Source: GCA-003244245 sp050700055
GTDB taxonomy: Bacteria; Actinomycetota; Actinomycetes; Mycobacteriales; Pseudonocardiaceae
NCBI GenBank assembly: GCA_050700055.1
Contig: JBOHGE010000025.1
Coordinates: forward strand, 1 to 64,000
DNA length: 64,000 nucleotides
Direction of reading: 5' to 3'
The notes below the pieces were generated by a model. That model saw nothing but the letters and a program-made list of their open reading frames with translations. It was not told the origin of the DNA and did no database searches. The position numbers and the translations under genes were made by a program. This document shows, one piece after another, positions 43,558 through 51,224 of the stretch. Each line of letters opens with the position of its first letter. Position 1 is the stretch's first letter.

Positions 43558-44591
43558 CCGTCCACTACGGCCCGTACGGGTCAAGCCTGCGAGACCTGCC
43601 GCGGCTGCGCGCCACCCGCCGGCGCCGGACGTCCAGCTGGGACCGCACCGGCGGTAACGACGACCGGCTCACCCTGGAGCCGGGGCAGACCGCCACCCTC
43701 GCCGACATCGCGGGAGCCGGCAGCATCAACCACATCTGGGTGACCGTCGCCAACGAGCGGATGGTCCGCGACCCGTGGATGTGCGACCCCGACTACCTGC
43801 GCCGGCTCGTGCTCCGCGCCTACTGGGACGGCTCAGAGCATCCCAGCATCGAGGTCCCGCTGGGTGATTTCTTCGGGGTCGGGCACGGCCGCACCACCAA
43901 CTTCGTCTCCGCGCCGCTACAGATGAGCCCCGAGGACGGCAAGGGGTTCAACTGCTTTTTTCACATGCCGTTCGGCGCGGGCGCCCGGCTGGAGATCACC
44001 AGCGAGCTGACCCACGAGCGGATATTCTTCTACTATTACATCGATTACGAGGAGCTCGACGAGCTGGAAGACGGCATCGGGCGTTTCCACGCCCAGTGGC
44101 GCTGTAGTAATCCCTGCCCGGGAGTGGCGCAGGCGTCGGAAACCAACGCCGAGTTCCTGCTCACCGGGACGAATCTCGACGGGAAAGCCAACTACACCAT
44201 CCTGGACGCGACCGGCCGCGGCCACTACGTCGGGTGCGTGCTCAACATCCACAACCTCCGCGAGACCGACGAGTGGAACTGGTACGGCGAGGGCGATGAC
44301 ATGATCTTCATCGACGGCGATGTATGGCCGCCGACTTTGCACGGCACCGGCACCGAGGACTACTTCAACACCGCGTGGTGCCCCACCCAGACCTACCACG
44401 CGCCGTATCACGGCATCACCCTGCCCGGCGGGGACAACTGGAGTGGGCAGATCAGCATGTACCGCTTCCACATAGAGGACCCCATCCCCTTCCAACGGTC
44501 CATCCGGGTCAGCATCGAGCACGGCCACGCGAACAAACGCAGCGACGCCTACTCCTCAATGGCCTATTGGTACCAAGCTGAGCAACTATGA
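43554..44591 (+). CDS. glycoside hydrolase family 172 (DUF2961) protein
   Basis: 345 residues. The GTG at 43554 overlaps the transporter stop (GTGA) and follows GAGGAGG. DUF2961/GH172 features: GAGSINHIWVTV, RRLVLRAYWDG, PLGDFFGVGHG, FFYYYIDYEELDE, and GTGTEDYFNTAWCP with catalytic acidic residues. Characterised GH172 enzymes act on D-arabinofuranosides of mycobacterial arabinan or on fructofuranose dianhydrides. No signal peptide is visible, so it should act on imported oligosaccharides. Last gene of the coupled operon. Confidence 0.9.
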   Translation: MTVHYGPYGSSLRDLPRLRATRRRRTSSWDRTGGNDDRLTLEPGQTATLADIAGAGSINHIWVTVANERMVRDPWMCDPDYLRRLVLRAYWDGSEHPSIEVPLGDFFGVGHGRTTNFVSAPLQMSPEDGKGFNCFFHMPFGAGARLEITSELTHERIFFYYYIDYEELDELEDGIGRFHAQWRCSNPCPGVAQASETNAEFLLTGTNLDGKANYTILDATGRGHYVGCVLNIHNLRETDEWNWYGEGDDMIFIDGDVWPPTLHGTGTEDYFNTAWCPTQTYHAPYHGITLPGGDNWSGQISMYRFHIEDPIPFQRSIRVSIEHGHANKRSDAYSSMAYWYQAEQL

Positions 44592-44606
44592 GCACGACCG
44601 TGGCAT

Positions 44607-44900
44607 CTACAGTTGAACCCAACTACCGTCCTCGCGCACGTACCAACCGGTGTCCACCCCGGCCCGCGCCTGCCCGACCAGCTCGCGCTCCTGCTCGGTC
44701 AGCGGATTGGCGCACATCACGGCGATCCCCCACCATCGATCCAGCACCGCATCGACATGGCCGAGATCAAAGTCAGCGTCGGCGTGGGCCAGAGCCTGGC
44801 GAAACTCTGCCTCGAACTCCGTGCACTCGGCCGGTGCGAACTCAGTCAACATCGCTCGGATAGCCGGCCCGGAACGCTCGATCTTCGTTGCCGCGGTCAT
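44607..44900 (-). CDS. DUF6247-like small protein
   Basis: 97 residues from 44900 (MTAATKIERSGPAIRAML). The block FAPAECTEFEAEFRQALAHADADFDLGHVDAVLDRWWGIAVM is typical of a small actinobacterial family (DUF6247) often found beside toxin-antitoxin genes. A ribbon-helix-helix gene lies 114 bp upstream on the same strand. It converges on the sugar operon with 15 bp between stop codons. Function not established. Confidence 0.6.
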   Translation of the reverse strand: MTAATKIERSGPAIRAMLTEFAPAECTEFEAEFRQALAHADADFDLGHVDAVLDRWWGIAVMCANPLTEQERELVGQARAGVDTGWYVREDGSWVQL

Positions 44901-45014
44901 CGGTTCAGTATCCACCCGGCCCGCCCAACCAGCTCCCAGGATGCACCTCACGGCGTGGCACGCCTACTCGGCGCAGCGCCGATCCCAACTCAGCATGCGA
45001 CGCTGCGCCTGCGG

Positions 45015-45158
45015 TCACGACGCGAGATAACGTTCCAGCGCCTCCCGGGCAAGATTGGACACCGATCGGCCTTCGGCGCGGGCACATTCCTCGGCGCGAC
45101 GACGAGTCTGCTCGGGCACCCGGAACGACACCCGCGGCGAGTGCTCACCCGCGACCAA
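45015..45158 (-). CDS. ribbon-helix-helix (CopG/VapB-like) small protein
   Basis: 47 residues from a TTG at 45158 that follows GGAG by eight bases; no ATG is available because an in-frame stop lies just upstream. The sequence PRVSFRVPEQTRRRAEECAR then GRSVSNLAREALERYLAS is a classic ribbon-helix-helix DNA-binding domain of antitoxins. It may be the antitoxin half of a pair with the DUF6247-like gene downstream, though that is only positional evidence. Confidence 0.6.
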   Translation of the reverse strand: MVAGEHSPRVSFRVPEQTRRRAEECARAEGRSVSNLAREALERYLAS

Positions 45159-45192
45159 ACGATCACACTCCGCTCGCCGTGACGACGCGAAC

Positions 45193-45255
45193 TGCTATTC
45201 GGAGCCGAATGGCGGTCGACGGCGGCCGTGAACCGCTATTCGGCTCCGAATGGCG
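45193..45255. repeat. CTATTCGGCTCCGAATGG elements, copies A and B
   Basis: Short imperfect palindromes at 45193-45214 and 45234-45255. A third copy at 51097-51118 shares about 29 bases with copy B. They lie in a 218-bp gap between regulator genes. Confidence 0.6.
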
Positions 45256-45376
45256 ACTCAGCTGGGCCGCCCACTTCGTGGTCAGCTTGTACCTGGCTAC
45301 TCACCAGGTGGCTCGGGCAGCCCTGGTGTCGAACTCGGCGCACGTGGGGCTGTCGCTGCGGAGGGATGGCGGGTGA

Positions 45377-45589
45377 TCAGACGTCGAGGTGACTGGCTTT
45401 GATTACTGCGGTGAAGGTGCACCACTCGGCGGGGCTGACCGCGAGCACGGGGCTGGCGTCGCCGAGTTTGCTGTCCCGTACCAGCCGGTGACCAGGCAGG
45501 GAGGCCACCTCGACACACTGCACGTTGGGCGCGCTGTAGCTGCTGGTGAACCAGTGGGCGCCCGGGTACTCGAGCCTGTTGTGTCCCAT
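45377..45589 (-). CDS. DUF397 protein
   Basis: 70 residues from the ATG at 45589. HWFTSSYSAPNVQCVEVASL, RLVRDSKLGDASPVLAVSPAEWCTFTAVI is a single complete DUF397 domain. It follows the XRE gene by 25 bp on the same strand, repeating the arrangement seen at 25613-26714. Confidence 0.88.
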   Translation of the reverse strand: MGHNRLEYPGAHWFTSSYSAPNVQCVEVASLPGHRLVRDSKLGDASPVLAVSPAEWCTFTAVIKASHLDV

Positions 45590-45614
45590 CGGGGGATCGT
45601 CCTCTCCGGCATCG

Positions 45615-46478
45615 TCAGGCGAGCTGTGCCGCCGCTTGCCGGATGATATCAAGGGACTCCGCCGGGCCCAGAGCGGCGGCCTGCAACTGGCCCCACAATT
45701 TACCGTAGGCCGCCACCGCATCCAACGCATCGAGGTAACGCGCGTCGTCGTAGGACTCGACGTAGACGAACTCCAGCGGCGCGGCGATCCCTGGCGAGGG
45801 GATGCTGAGCAAGGTGAAGCGGTAAACGATCCGGCCCGTGAAGGTCCGGGCGCCGAACGGCAGCACCTGGATCTGCACGTTGTGCAACCGCGCCATCTCG
45901 GCGAGGGAGTCCAACTGCTCGACCATCACCTCACGACCGCCGACCTGCCGTCGCAGGCATGACTCGGAGAGCACGAACGAGAACTCGGGCGGGTCCTCCC
46001 TGGTGAGGATCGCTTGGCGCTCCTTGCGGGCTTGGATGCTGTTCTCCAGGTCGTCGGCTGGCCCGAGCGGTTGGGCGTCGGCGTGCAGCGCCCGGATGTA
46101 GCTGTCGGTCTGCAGCAGCCCCGGGATCAGCTCGACCTCGACGGACCGCAGCGTGGCGGCGTCGCGCTCCAGGTCCACGAACATCCGGAACCACTCCGGG
46201 TAGACCGCACGGTAGCCGTCCCACCGGCCACGTTTGCGCTGGCCGCGGGCGAGGTCGAGCAGGATCTCGATGTGCTCGGTGCTGTCACCGTAGAGCTCGG
46301 CGAGCATCTTGGCGTCGCCGGCGGCGATGTCGCTCTGCGCCAGCTCGATGCGGCTGATCTTGCTGACCCGGCAGCCGAGGTGCCGGGCGGCCTGGTCGGG
46401 CGTGACGCCGGATTCGTGGCGCATCCGCTTCAGCTCGTTGGAGAGCACCAGACGGCGGACGGTCGGAGTGGTTCCCAT
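45615..46478 (-). CDS. XRE-family regulator with DUF5753 domain
   Basis: 287 residues. Helix-turn-helix in SNELKRMRHESGVTPDQAARHLGCRVSKISRIELAQ, then DUF5753 (LIPGLLQTDSYIRALH, FVLSESCLRRQVGG, IQVLPFGARTFTG, FVYVESYDDARYLD). Pairs with the downstream DUF397 gene. Candidate operators lie in the divergent region at 46554-46605. Confidence 0.92.
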   Translation of the reverse strand: MGTTPTVRRLVLSNELKRMRHESGVTPDQAARHLGCRVSKISRIELAQSDIAAGDAKMLAELYGDSTEHIEILLDLARGQRKRGRWDGYRAVYPEWFRMFVDLERDAATLRSVEVELIPGLLQTDSYIRALHADAQPLGPADDLENSIQARKERQAILTREDPPEFSFVLSESCLRRQVGGREVMVEQLDSLAEMARLHNVQIQVLPFGARTFTGRIVYRFTLLSIPSPGIAAPLEFVYVESYDDARYLDALDAVAAYGKLWGQLQAAALGPAESLDIIRQAAAQLA

Positions 46479-46553
46479 CTCGAGCTGCCTCCAGGGTGGG
46501 TGGGTCCGCGAGCGGTCGCGCTGTTCACGTCACCGTGACGAGTGACTTCTACT

Positions 46554-46605
46554 ATAGGATTCCTATGTATAGTCTTCCTAGCATGTCATCGAGCAGGAAT
46601 CCTAC
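46554..46605. promoter_or_regulatory. AT-rich operator-like palindromes between divergent genes
   Basis: ATAGGATTCCTAT (46554-46566) and CAGGAATCCTAC (46594-46605) share an AGGAWTCCT core; AGTCTTCCTAGCAT lies between. Unusual AT content in a GC-rich genome and position upstream of the XRE gene suggest autoregulation. Confidence 0.55.
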
Positions 46606-46728
46606 ATTGGATAAGCAGGTTTACCCAGCTGCTCGACACTCAAGCAGCCCGATGGGCAGGGCCGGACTCGACGCGCCCCCTGCCCATCGGGTGTTCCACC
46701 GATACCGATCGCGAACCTGAGGTGACCC

Positions 46729-47112
46729 GTGGCCCAGCGCCATCGCACGACCCCACTGCTGCGCCTGCTCAGCCGGCTGGGCTGGCAGCGTGATCCCGAC
46801 CTGTGGACCGTGCACTGCCGCGACGGGCACGGGCGCCGGGCGCGAATCCTCGTCCACCTCAGCGCGACGGGAGTCTGCATCACCGTGCCCGAGCAGGGGC
46901 CGCTGCAGCTGAGCGGGCTCCAGGCCGGGCGGCTGCGCGCGGCCCTGCGGGACGCGTTCCTCAGTTTCGAGCGGCTGGCGGGCACCGACCGGATCCGACA
47001 CACCAAGCCCGCAACGTCGCCACCCACTCGTCCGCCGAGCTCCCGGCGGCGCGTTGCGGTACCGATCCCCGCTCGACCGTCCGTGGCGGAGCTGCGTCTG
47101 CGGGAGCGTTGA
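46729..47112 (+). CDS. hypothetical protein divergent from XRE regulator
   Basis: 127 residues from a GTG preceded by GAGGTGACCC. A compact N-terminal domain (LLRLLSRLGWQRDPDLWTVHCRDGHGRRARILVHLSATGVCI) is followed by a basic Pro/Ser/Arg-rich tail. Unrecognised; position behind the operators suggests it is controlled by the XRE/DUF397 pair, like the gene at 26873 in the other copy. Confidence 0.6.
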   Translation: MAQRHRTTPLLRLLSRLGWQRDPDLWTVHCRDGHGRRARILVHLSATGVCITVPEQGPLQLSGLQAGRLRAALRDAFLSFERLAGTDRIRHTKPATSPPTRPPSSRRRVAVPIPARPSVAELRLRER

Positions 47113-47119
47113 ACGCGGC

Positions 47120-47836
47120 TCAGGCTGCGTCGTGGAAGATCACGCCGAGGGTGTGGCGCCGGCCGCTGCGCAGCACAGACACCCCGTGGCGCATGGTGAT
47201 CCGGTGATAGCCGCGGGTACCGGAGCCGGGCCGGTAGCGGGTCGGCCAGAGCACCGCCTGGCCCTGGTCCAGGGTGACTGCGGTACCCCGGGACTGCGCC
47301 CGGGGCAGGTTCTCCACCAGCAGAAACTCCCCGCCGGTGTAGTCGGTACCCAGTTGCGACAGCATGACCATGGCCTGTAGCGGGAAGGCGTGCTCGCCGT
47401 AGAGATCCTGGTGCAGGCAGTTGTAGTCACCCTCGCCGTAGCGCAGTACCAGCGGGGTCGGCCGGGTCTGCCCAGCGGTGTGGCAGCGGTCCAGGAAGTC
47501 TTCCAGCTGGTCGGGGAACCGCTCGGGCAGCCGCAGCCGCTCGTACCAGGTGTTGGCCACCGGGACCAGCCGCGGGTACAGCGCCTGCCGCAGCTCGTCC
47601 ACCGCAGCCGGCAACGGATGGTCGAAATACTGGTACTGCCCGCGGCCGTAGCGGTGTCGTGCCATGTCCACCCGCGTTCGCCAGTGCTCGGGCTGGTCGT
47701 AAAGCCCGACCAGCCCGCCGCACTGCGCGGCGGACAGCACCGGCGGGGTGACCGCGTAACCATGCTGGTCCAGTGACTCGCACAGCTGTAGCCAGTCCCA
47801 ACCGCGCACCTGGGCAGTGATCGAGTCGGCGGGCAT
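47120..47836 (-). CDS. 2OG-Fe(II) oxygenase (COG3826-type)
   Basis: 238 residues from the ATG at 47836 (GAGGAG upstream). The double-stranded beta-helix core has the iron motif CLHQDLYGEH (HxD) and a distal YHRITMRHG (His) with SGRRHTLGVIFHDAA supplying the Arg for 2-oxoglutarate. Members of this group are stand-alone oxygenases of unknown substrate. It lies 107 bp downstream of the graspetide methyltransferase on the same strand, so a tailoring role is possible but unproven. Confidence 0.8.
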   Translation of the reverse strand: MPADSITAQVRGWDWLQLCESLDQHGYAVTPPVLSAAQCGGLVGLYDQPEHWRTRVDMARHRYGRGQYQYFDHPLPAAVDELRQALYPRLVPVANTWYERLRLPERFPDQLEDFLDRCHTAGQTRPTPLVLRYGEGDYNCLHQDLYGEHAFPLQAMVMLSQLGTDYTGGEFLLVENLPRAQSRGTAVTLDQGQAVLWPTRYRPGSGTRGYHRITMRHGVSVLRSGRRHTLGVIFHDAA

Positions 47837-47943
47837 CGCAACGCTCCTCTGGTGGTAACGCAACCCCGACACACTCAACATGATTGCCTCAGTGCGAGAC
47901 CGCGGGGGCACCTGAAGGAGTGCTGCACACGCCCAAGCCGCGC

Positions 47944-49137
47944 CTAGGTCGGAGTGATGGGGTGGGTCCAGGCGCTGTCGGGCGTGCGATGCCAGAGGTA
48001 CTGCCCGCCGGATGTGACGGTGAGGCCGAGATCGGTCGGCTCGGGTCGGCCGAGGCGGCTCCAGGTGCGCTGGGCCTGTTCCACGATCTCCCAGGGATTG
48101 TGGGTGCCGTCGTAGCGCACCAGATGTGGCCGGTCGCCGTCGGCGATCAGCTCCGCCCAGGAACCGTCGTCGGCGACCACGCTGGCACAGTCGCGGTCAC
48201 CGCGGCGGTGGTGATCGCTACGGCCGGTGCCGAGATGGAGCTGGAGGAAGAAGCGGAACGCCGGATCGGCGAGCGCAGTCGGGCCCACGTCGGTGGTGGC
48301 CTCCCGGACGCCGCGAAGCTGGTCAGGGGTGAGCTCGGGCAGCCGGCTGAGGTGATCGGCGCTGTGGCGGGCGGCCATGAACATGCCGGGGTAGCCGAGC
48401 AGGCGGCCGGTGGCGGTGTGATCGCGATGGACGTGCAGACGTACCAGGGCGCTCGCCCCACCGGGCTGCACATCGGCCACAATGGCGCCGCCGGGACGGA
48501 TCTGCTCGACCCACGCGACGGGGATGGCGGGGACTCCGCAGGTGGCGATGATCCGATCGTAGGGGGCGTGGTCGGGCCAGCCGGCGATGCCGTCGATGGT
48601 GGCGAGCCGTGGGAGATAGCCCAGGCGGGCGAGCCGGTCGCGAGCGGCGGCGATGAGGCACGGGTGGATGTCCACCGAATGCACGTGCGCAGCGCCGAGG
48701 CGGTGGGCCAGCAGGGCAGCGTTGTAGCCGGTACCGGTGCCGATTTCGAGTACCCGCATCCCGTCGGTGAGTTCCAGGTCTTCCAGCATGCGGGCCATCA
48801 GGCTGGGGCGGGTCGAGGAACTGGCCGGCACGGTGAAGGGTCGCAGCGCGTAGCCAGGACGGACCTGAGCGAGCTGGGTGATCAGGCTGTCGTCGCAGTA
48901 CACCTCGGTGAGCCAGGTTTCTCGCTGGGCAGGGTCACGGCCATCGACGGCTCGAAGGTCGCCGCGCTGATCGCGTCGGTAGATCAGCGGGACGAACAGG
49001 TGCCTCGGCACCTGTTCGAACGCGGAGCGCCACCCGGGGGTGCGCAGTGCGCCCTCGGCGATCAGCTCAGCGGCCAGCTCGCGCGCACGCGACCGCCACT
49101 GGCCCTCCGGGACATCGGGCGCCGCCGCAGTGCTCAT
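47944..49137 (-). CDS. PIMT-like methyltransferase of the graspetide cluster
   Basis: 397 residues. Protein-L-isoaspartate O-methyltransferase fold: the SSSTRPSLMARMLEDLE substrate loop, SAM motif VLEIGTGTGYNAALLAHRLG, and a family-specific C-terminal extension (TALADPAFRFFLQLHLG, TRYDGTH-like region). In ATP-grasp RiPP systems such enzymes methylate an Asp of the crosslinked core, which then forms aspartimide. The start overlaps the ligase stop (ATGA), so the two are coupled. PIMT assignment is strong; the aspartimide product is inferred from characterised relatives such as the fuscimiditide pathway. Confidence 0.9.
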   Translation of the reverse strand: MSTAAAPDVPEGQWRSRARELAAELIAEGALRTPGWRSAFEQVPRHLFVPLIYRRDQRGDLRAVDGRDPAQRETWLTEVYCDDSLITQLAQVRPGYALRPFTVPASSSTRPSLMARMLEDLELTDGMRVLEIGTGTGYNAALLAHRLGAAHVHSVDIHPCLIAAARDRLARLGYLPRLATIDGIAGWPDHAPYDRIIATCGVPAIPVAWVEQIRPGGAIVADVQPGGASALVRLHVHRDHTATGRLLGYPGMFMAARHSADHLSRLPELTPDQLRGVREATTDVGPTALADPAFRFFLQLHLGTGRSDHHRRGDRDCASVVADDGSWAELIADGDRPHLVRYDGTHNPWEIVEQAQRTWSRLGRPEPTDLGLTVTSGGQYLWHRTPDSAWTHPITPT

Positions 49138-50120
49138 AACGAGGCTTGCCCCAGCAGTAACTCAGCAAGGGCGTCAGCAATCGGAAGGTCGATGGCCTCG
49201 GTCAGCCATCCCCATTCGCCGTTGGGGTTGCATTCCATCCACCACAGCGCCCCGGCCCGATCCATGACGAAATCGAACGCACCGAAAGCCAGCCCCGTCG
49301 CCGCGAGGTAGCGGTGGATACCCTTGGCGACACCTTCCGGCAGGTCGACATGCTGGTAGCTTAAAATGTGGTAGTTGCTACGCCAGTCCAGCTGGTCAGG
49401 ATCAGCGGTGTGGATCGCAATGGGGAAAAGCCGGTCACCGACGGCAGTGACTCGCAGGTCATACGCCTTCGGTGTCACGCACTCCTGAAACTGGTGAGGC
49501 GCCAAGCGGATCGCGGCAGGATCCAGCCAGTCGTCAACATCGCCGGCCTCGATACGGGTAGCGTAGATCGCATGCAGACCGTCCGATCCGCGCATGATAC
49601 CGGACGACAGTGGCTTGTAGACCAGCGGGCCGGCGATCGTGGCGGCGAATTCCCGCACCCGATCGGGATCGTTGCTGATCAGCGTGCGGGGTAGTCGGAA
49701 TCCGCAATCCGCAGCCAGCTGCAGCTGAACGGGTTTCGCCTCCGCGTCTACGATCCGCGCCGGGTGCGAGACCCAACGCGCCGGCAACGCAGCCAGCAAT
49801 CCGCCAAGCCCACGGTACGCCTCCGCTTCGATGAAGCGCCGGTCGGCTGAGCTGAGATGCGCAGGCAACCGGAACCGGGTAGGACGGCGGTAGTAGACTG
49901 CGCCGAGCGATTCGAGGTCGAGGGCTGTGCCGTCGGCCGCGACCAGCTCACCGCGCCAGATCCCGTCGGCGCTGATAGCGCCAGTGACCGAGAGCGCGGT
50001 GGGAAAATCGCCCACGTCGATGCGTGCGGTTTTGCCACCCCGAGCAGCTAGTGCGTCGGCGACGAGGTCTGCTGTGGTGTCGTCAGTAGCGGTGAGGATC
50101 AGCGTTGTGTCATCCGTCAT
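49134..50120 (-). CDS. ATP-grasp graspetide ligase (RiPP maturase)
   Basis: 328 residues, full length. N-terminal domain with VYYRRPTRFRLP, central ATP-grasp (RIPRTLI-like RLPRTLISNDPDRVREFA, GPLVYKPLSSG, HQFQECVTPKAYDLRVTAVGDRLF) and the metal-binding end MECNPNGEWGWL. It would use ATP to activate Asp/Glu side chains of the precursor and join them to Ser/Thr/Lys. It begins 5 bp after the precursor stop and overlaps the methyltransferase start. A frameshifted paralogue sits at the left edge of the window. Confidence 0.93.
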   Translation of the reverse strand: MTDDTTLILTATDDTTADLVADALAARGGKTARIDVGDFPTALSVTGAISADGIWRGELVAADGTALDLESLGAVYYRRPTRFRLPAHLSSADRRFIEAEAYRGLGGLLAALPARWVSHPARIVDAEAKPVQLQLAADCGFRLPRTLISNDPDRVREFAATIAGPLVYKPLSSGIMRGSDGLHAIYATRIEAGDVDDWLDPAAIRLAPHQFQECVTPKAYDLRVTAVGDRLFPIAIHTADPDQLDWRSNYHILSYQHVDLPEGVAKGIHRYLAATGLAFGAFDFVMDRAGALWWMECNPNGEWGWLTEAIDLPIADALAELLLGQASL

Positions 50121-50125
50121 GGCGC

Positions 50126-50419
50126 TTACTCGTCCACCTCATCCTCGTAGGGCTCATCGACGCTGTCGGTGTGTTCCTTTCCGTCGTCGATGTACTTCGT
50201 TTCCTTCGTGGTGACGCCGTGCGTTCGCCGTTTGCGATGTTTCGTCTCTACCACCGCCGGCACCGCAAACCGAGTACCCCACGGACGTGGGCTGGTCTGG
50301 TGCGCTGTAGACCGCTCCCGTTGCCCGGGCTGCGCCACTGGAGGCACGCTGAGCGGCAACCGTGACGGCACCAGCGGGTCGGCGCCGGCAGGGTGGTCAG
50401 GAAATCCGTTCAGAACCAT
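50126..50419 (-). CDS. graspetide precursor peptide, locus 2
   Basis: 97 residues from the ATG at 50419, chosen because GAAAGGA lies eight bases upstream; a longer frame from 50470 lacks a ribosome site. Leader motif RPWGTRFA at about 45-52 is the hallmark of ATP-grasp target peptides. The last 32 residues are Thr/Lys/Asp/Glu-rich with DDGK at 78-81 and would be the crosslinked core; the Asp-Gly pair is a candidate aspartimide site for the coupled PIMT enzyme (inference). First gene of the three-gene cluster. Confidence 0.85.
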   Translation of the reverse strand: MVLNGFPDHPAGADPLVPSRLPLSVPPVAQPGQRERSTAHQTSPRPWGTRFAVPAVVETKHRKRRTHGVTTKETKYIDDGKEHTDSVDEPYEDEVDE

Positions 50420-50975
50420 GAGAGTGGTCCTTTCGCGTCGTCGCCTCGGCTCGTCCGTCAGTCTGTTCATCTGGGGACCAGACCATCATCGCGGATCGCT
50501 TGCGTGCCCACGGCGGCGACAGCTGTGTCGCGCTGAAGCGGACCCTGCTGGGTAGCGCTGTCCCTGGCACGTCACCGCATCCTGAGTTCGATCCGCACCG
50601 GCTGAGGTTGACCAGTCGCGTCACCGTCCGCCAGTTGCGCGTGTCGCCAGCGGCCCGAGCTGCCCCCACAACGAGGTGGGCACACGTCGGGAACGAGGTG
50701 GGCACACGTCTGGCAAGCACTCCGTCCGGGCACCACCAGTAGATCGCCTTGGTCCCCACTCGCAGCACCTCGGGCGCCAACGTCGCTGGGTCAGGCTCCT
50801 GCAGGTGTGCTCGATCAAGCGGCTCGACCAGAAACGTCGCGGAGCAGCCGCGACGGATCGGTTGCCACCTCCAGCAGCGGGTTCTCGTCGGCGACAGCCA
50901 GCAGTTGCTCCGCGGAGACAAGCAGGACGGCCGCCTGCACGCCAGTGCGCTCGCCCAGCGCAGCTCCCGCGCAAG

Positions 50976-51040
50976 CCGCTAAGTGGAACCTATTGGTGGT
51001 CCACGAGGCTCGTAGGCCGCCAAGTGGAACCTTCTAGTGG
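50976..51040. repeat. paired short palindromes, pair A (reverse orientation)
   Basis: Two units at 50976-50999 and 51017-51040, about 40 bp apart, are reverse complements of the CCAAAAGGTTCCACTTGG family found at 54826 and 55914. Confidence 0.7.
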
Positions 51041-51096
51041 TACAGGATTGAAACCACTGGGTTTCTGTTGCTAGTGATCGGTAAAGCGACATGAAC

Positions 51097-51118
51097 CGCT
51101 ATTCGGCTCCGAATGGCG
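51097..51118. repeat. CTATTCGGCTCCGAATGG element, copy C
   Basis: Identical over about 29 bases to copy B at 45234, including flanking TGAACCG and CGACTC. Confidence 0.6.
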
Positions 51119-51224
51119 ACTCGCGGTCACACTCAGCGTCTAGGAGAAGGTGAGACCGGCGATCATCGCGGGAGACATCTGCGAAACTCGGCTCAAGTAT
51201 CACGCTGCTAGCGTCCAAGCGGCG

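Larger units (their letters stand above)
50420..51224. other. gene-poor stretch with repeats and possible remnants
   Basis: About 800 bases without a convincing gene. It holds a 22-bp-period duplication (50670-50688 and 50692-50710, GAGGTGGGCACACGTC), a reversed pair of CCAAAAGGTTCCACTTGG-type elements (50976-51040) and one CTATTCGGCTCCGAATGG element (51097). Minus-strand frames around 50750-50960 look protein-like (LVEPLDRAHLQEPDPATLA, VLRVGTKAIYWWCPDGVL) but break up, suggesting a decayed gene. Confidence 0.5.

Noticed and set aside
47120..47836. 2OG-Fe(II) oxygenase as a member of the graspetide cluster
   Set aside because: It is 107 bp away and belongs to a widespread stand-alone family; adjacency alone is not enough to include it.
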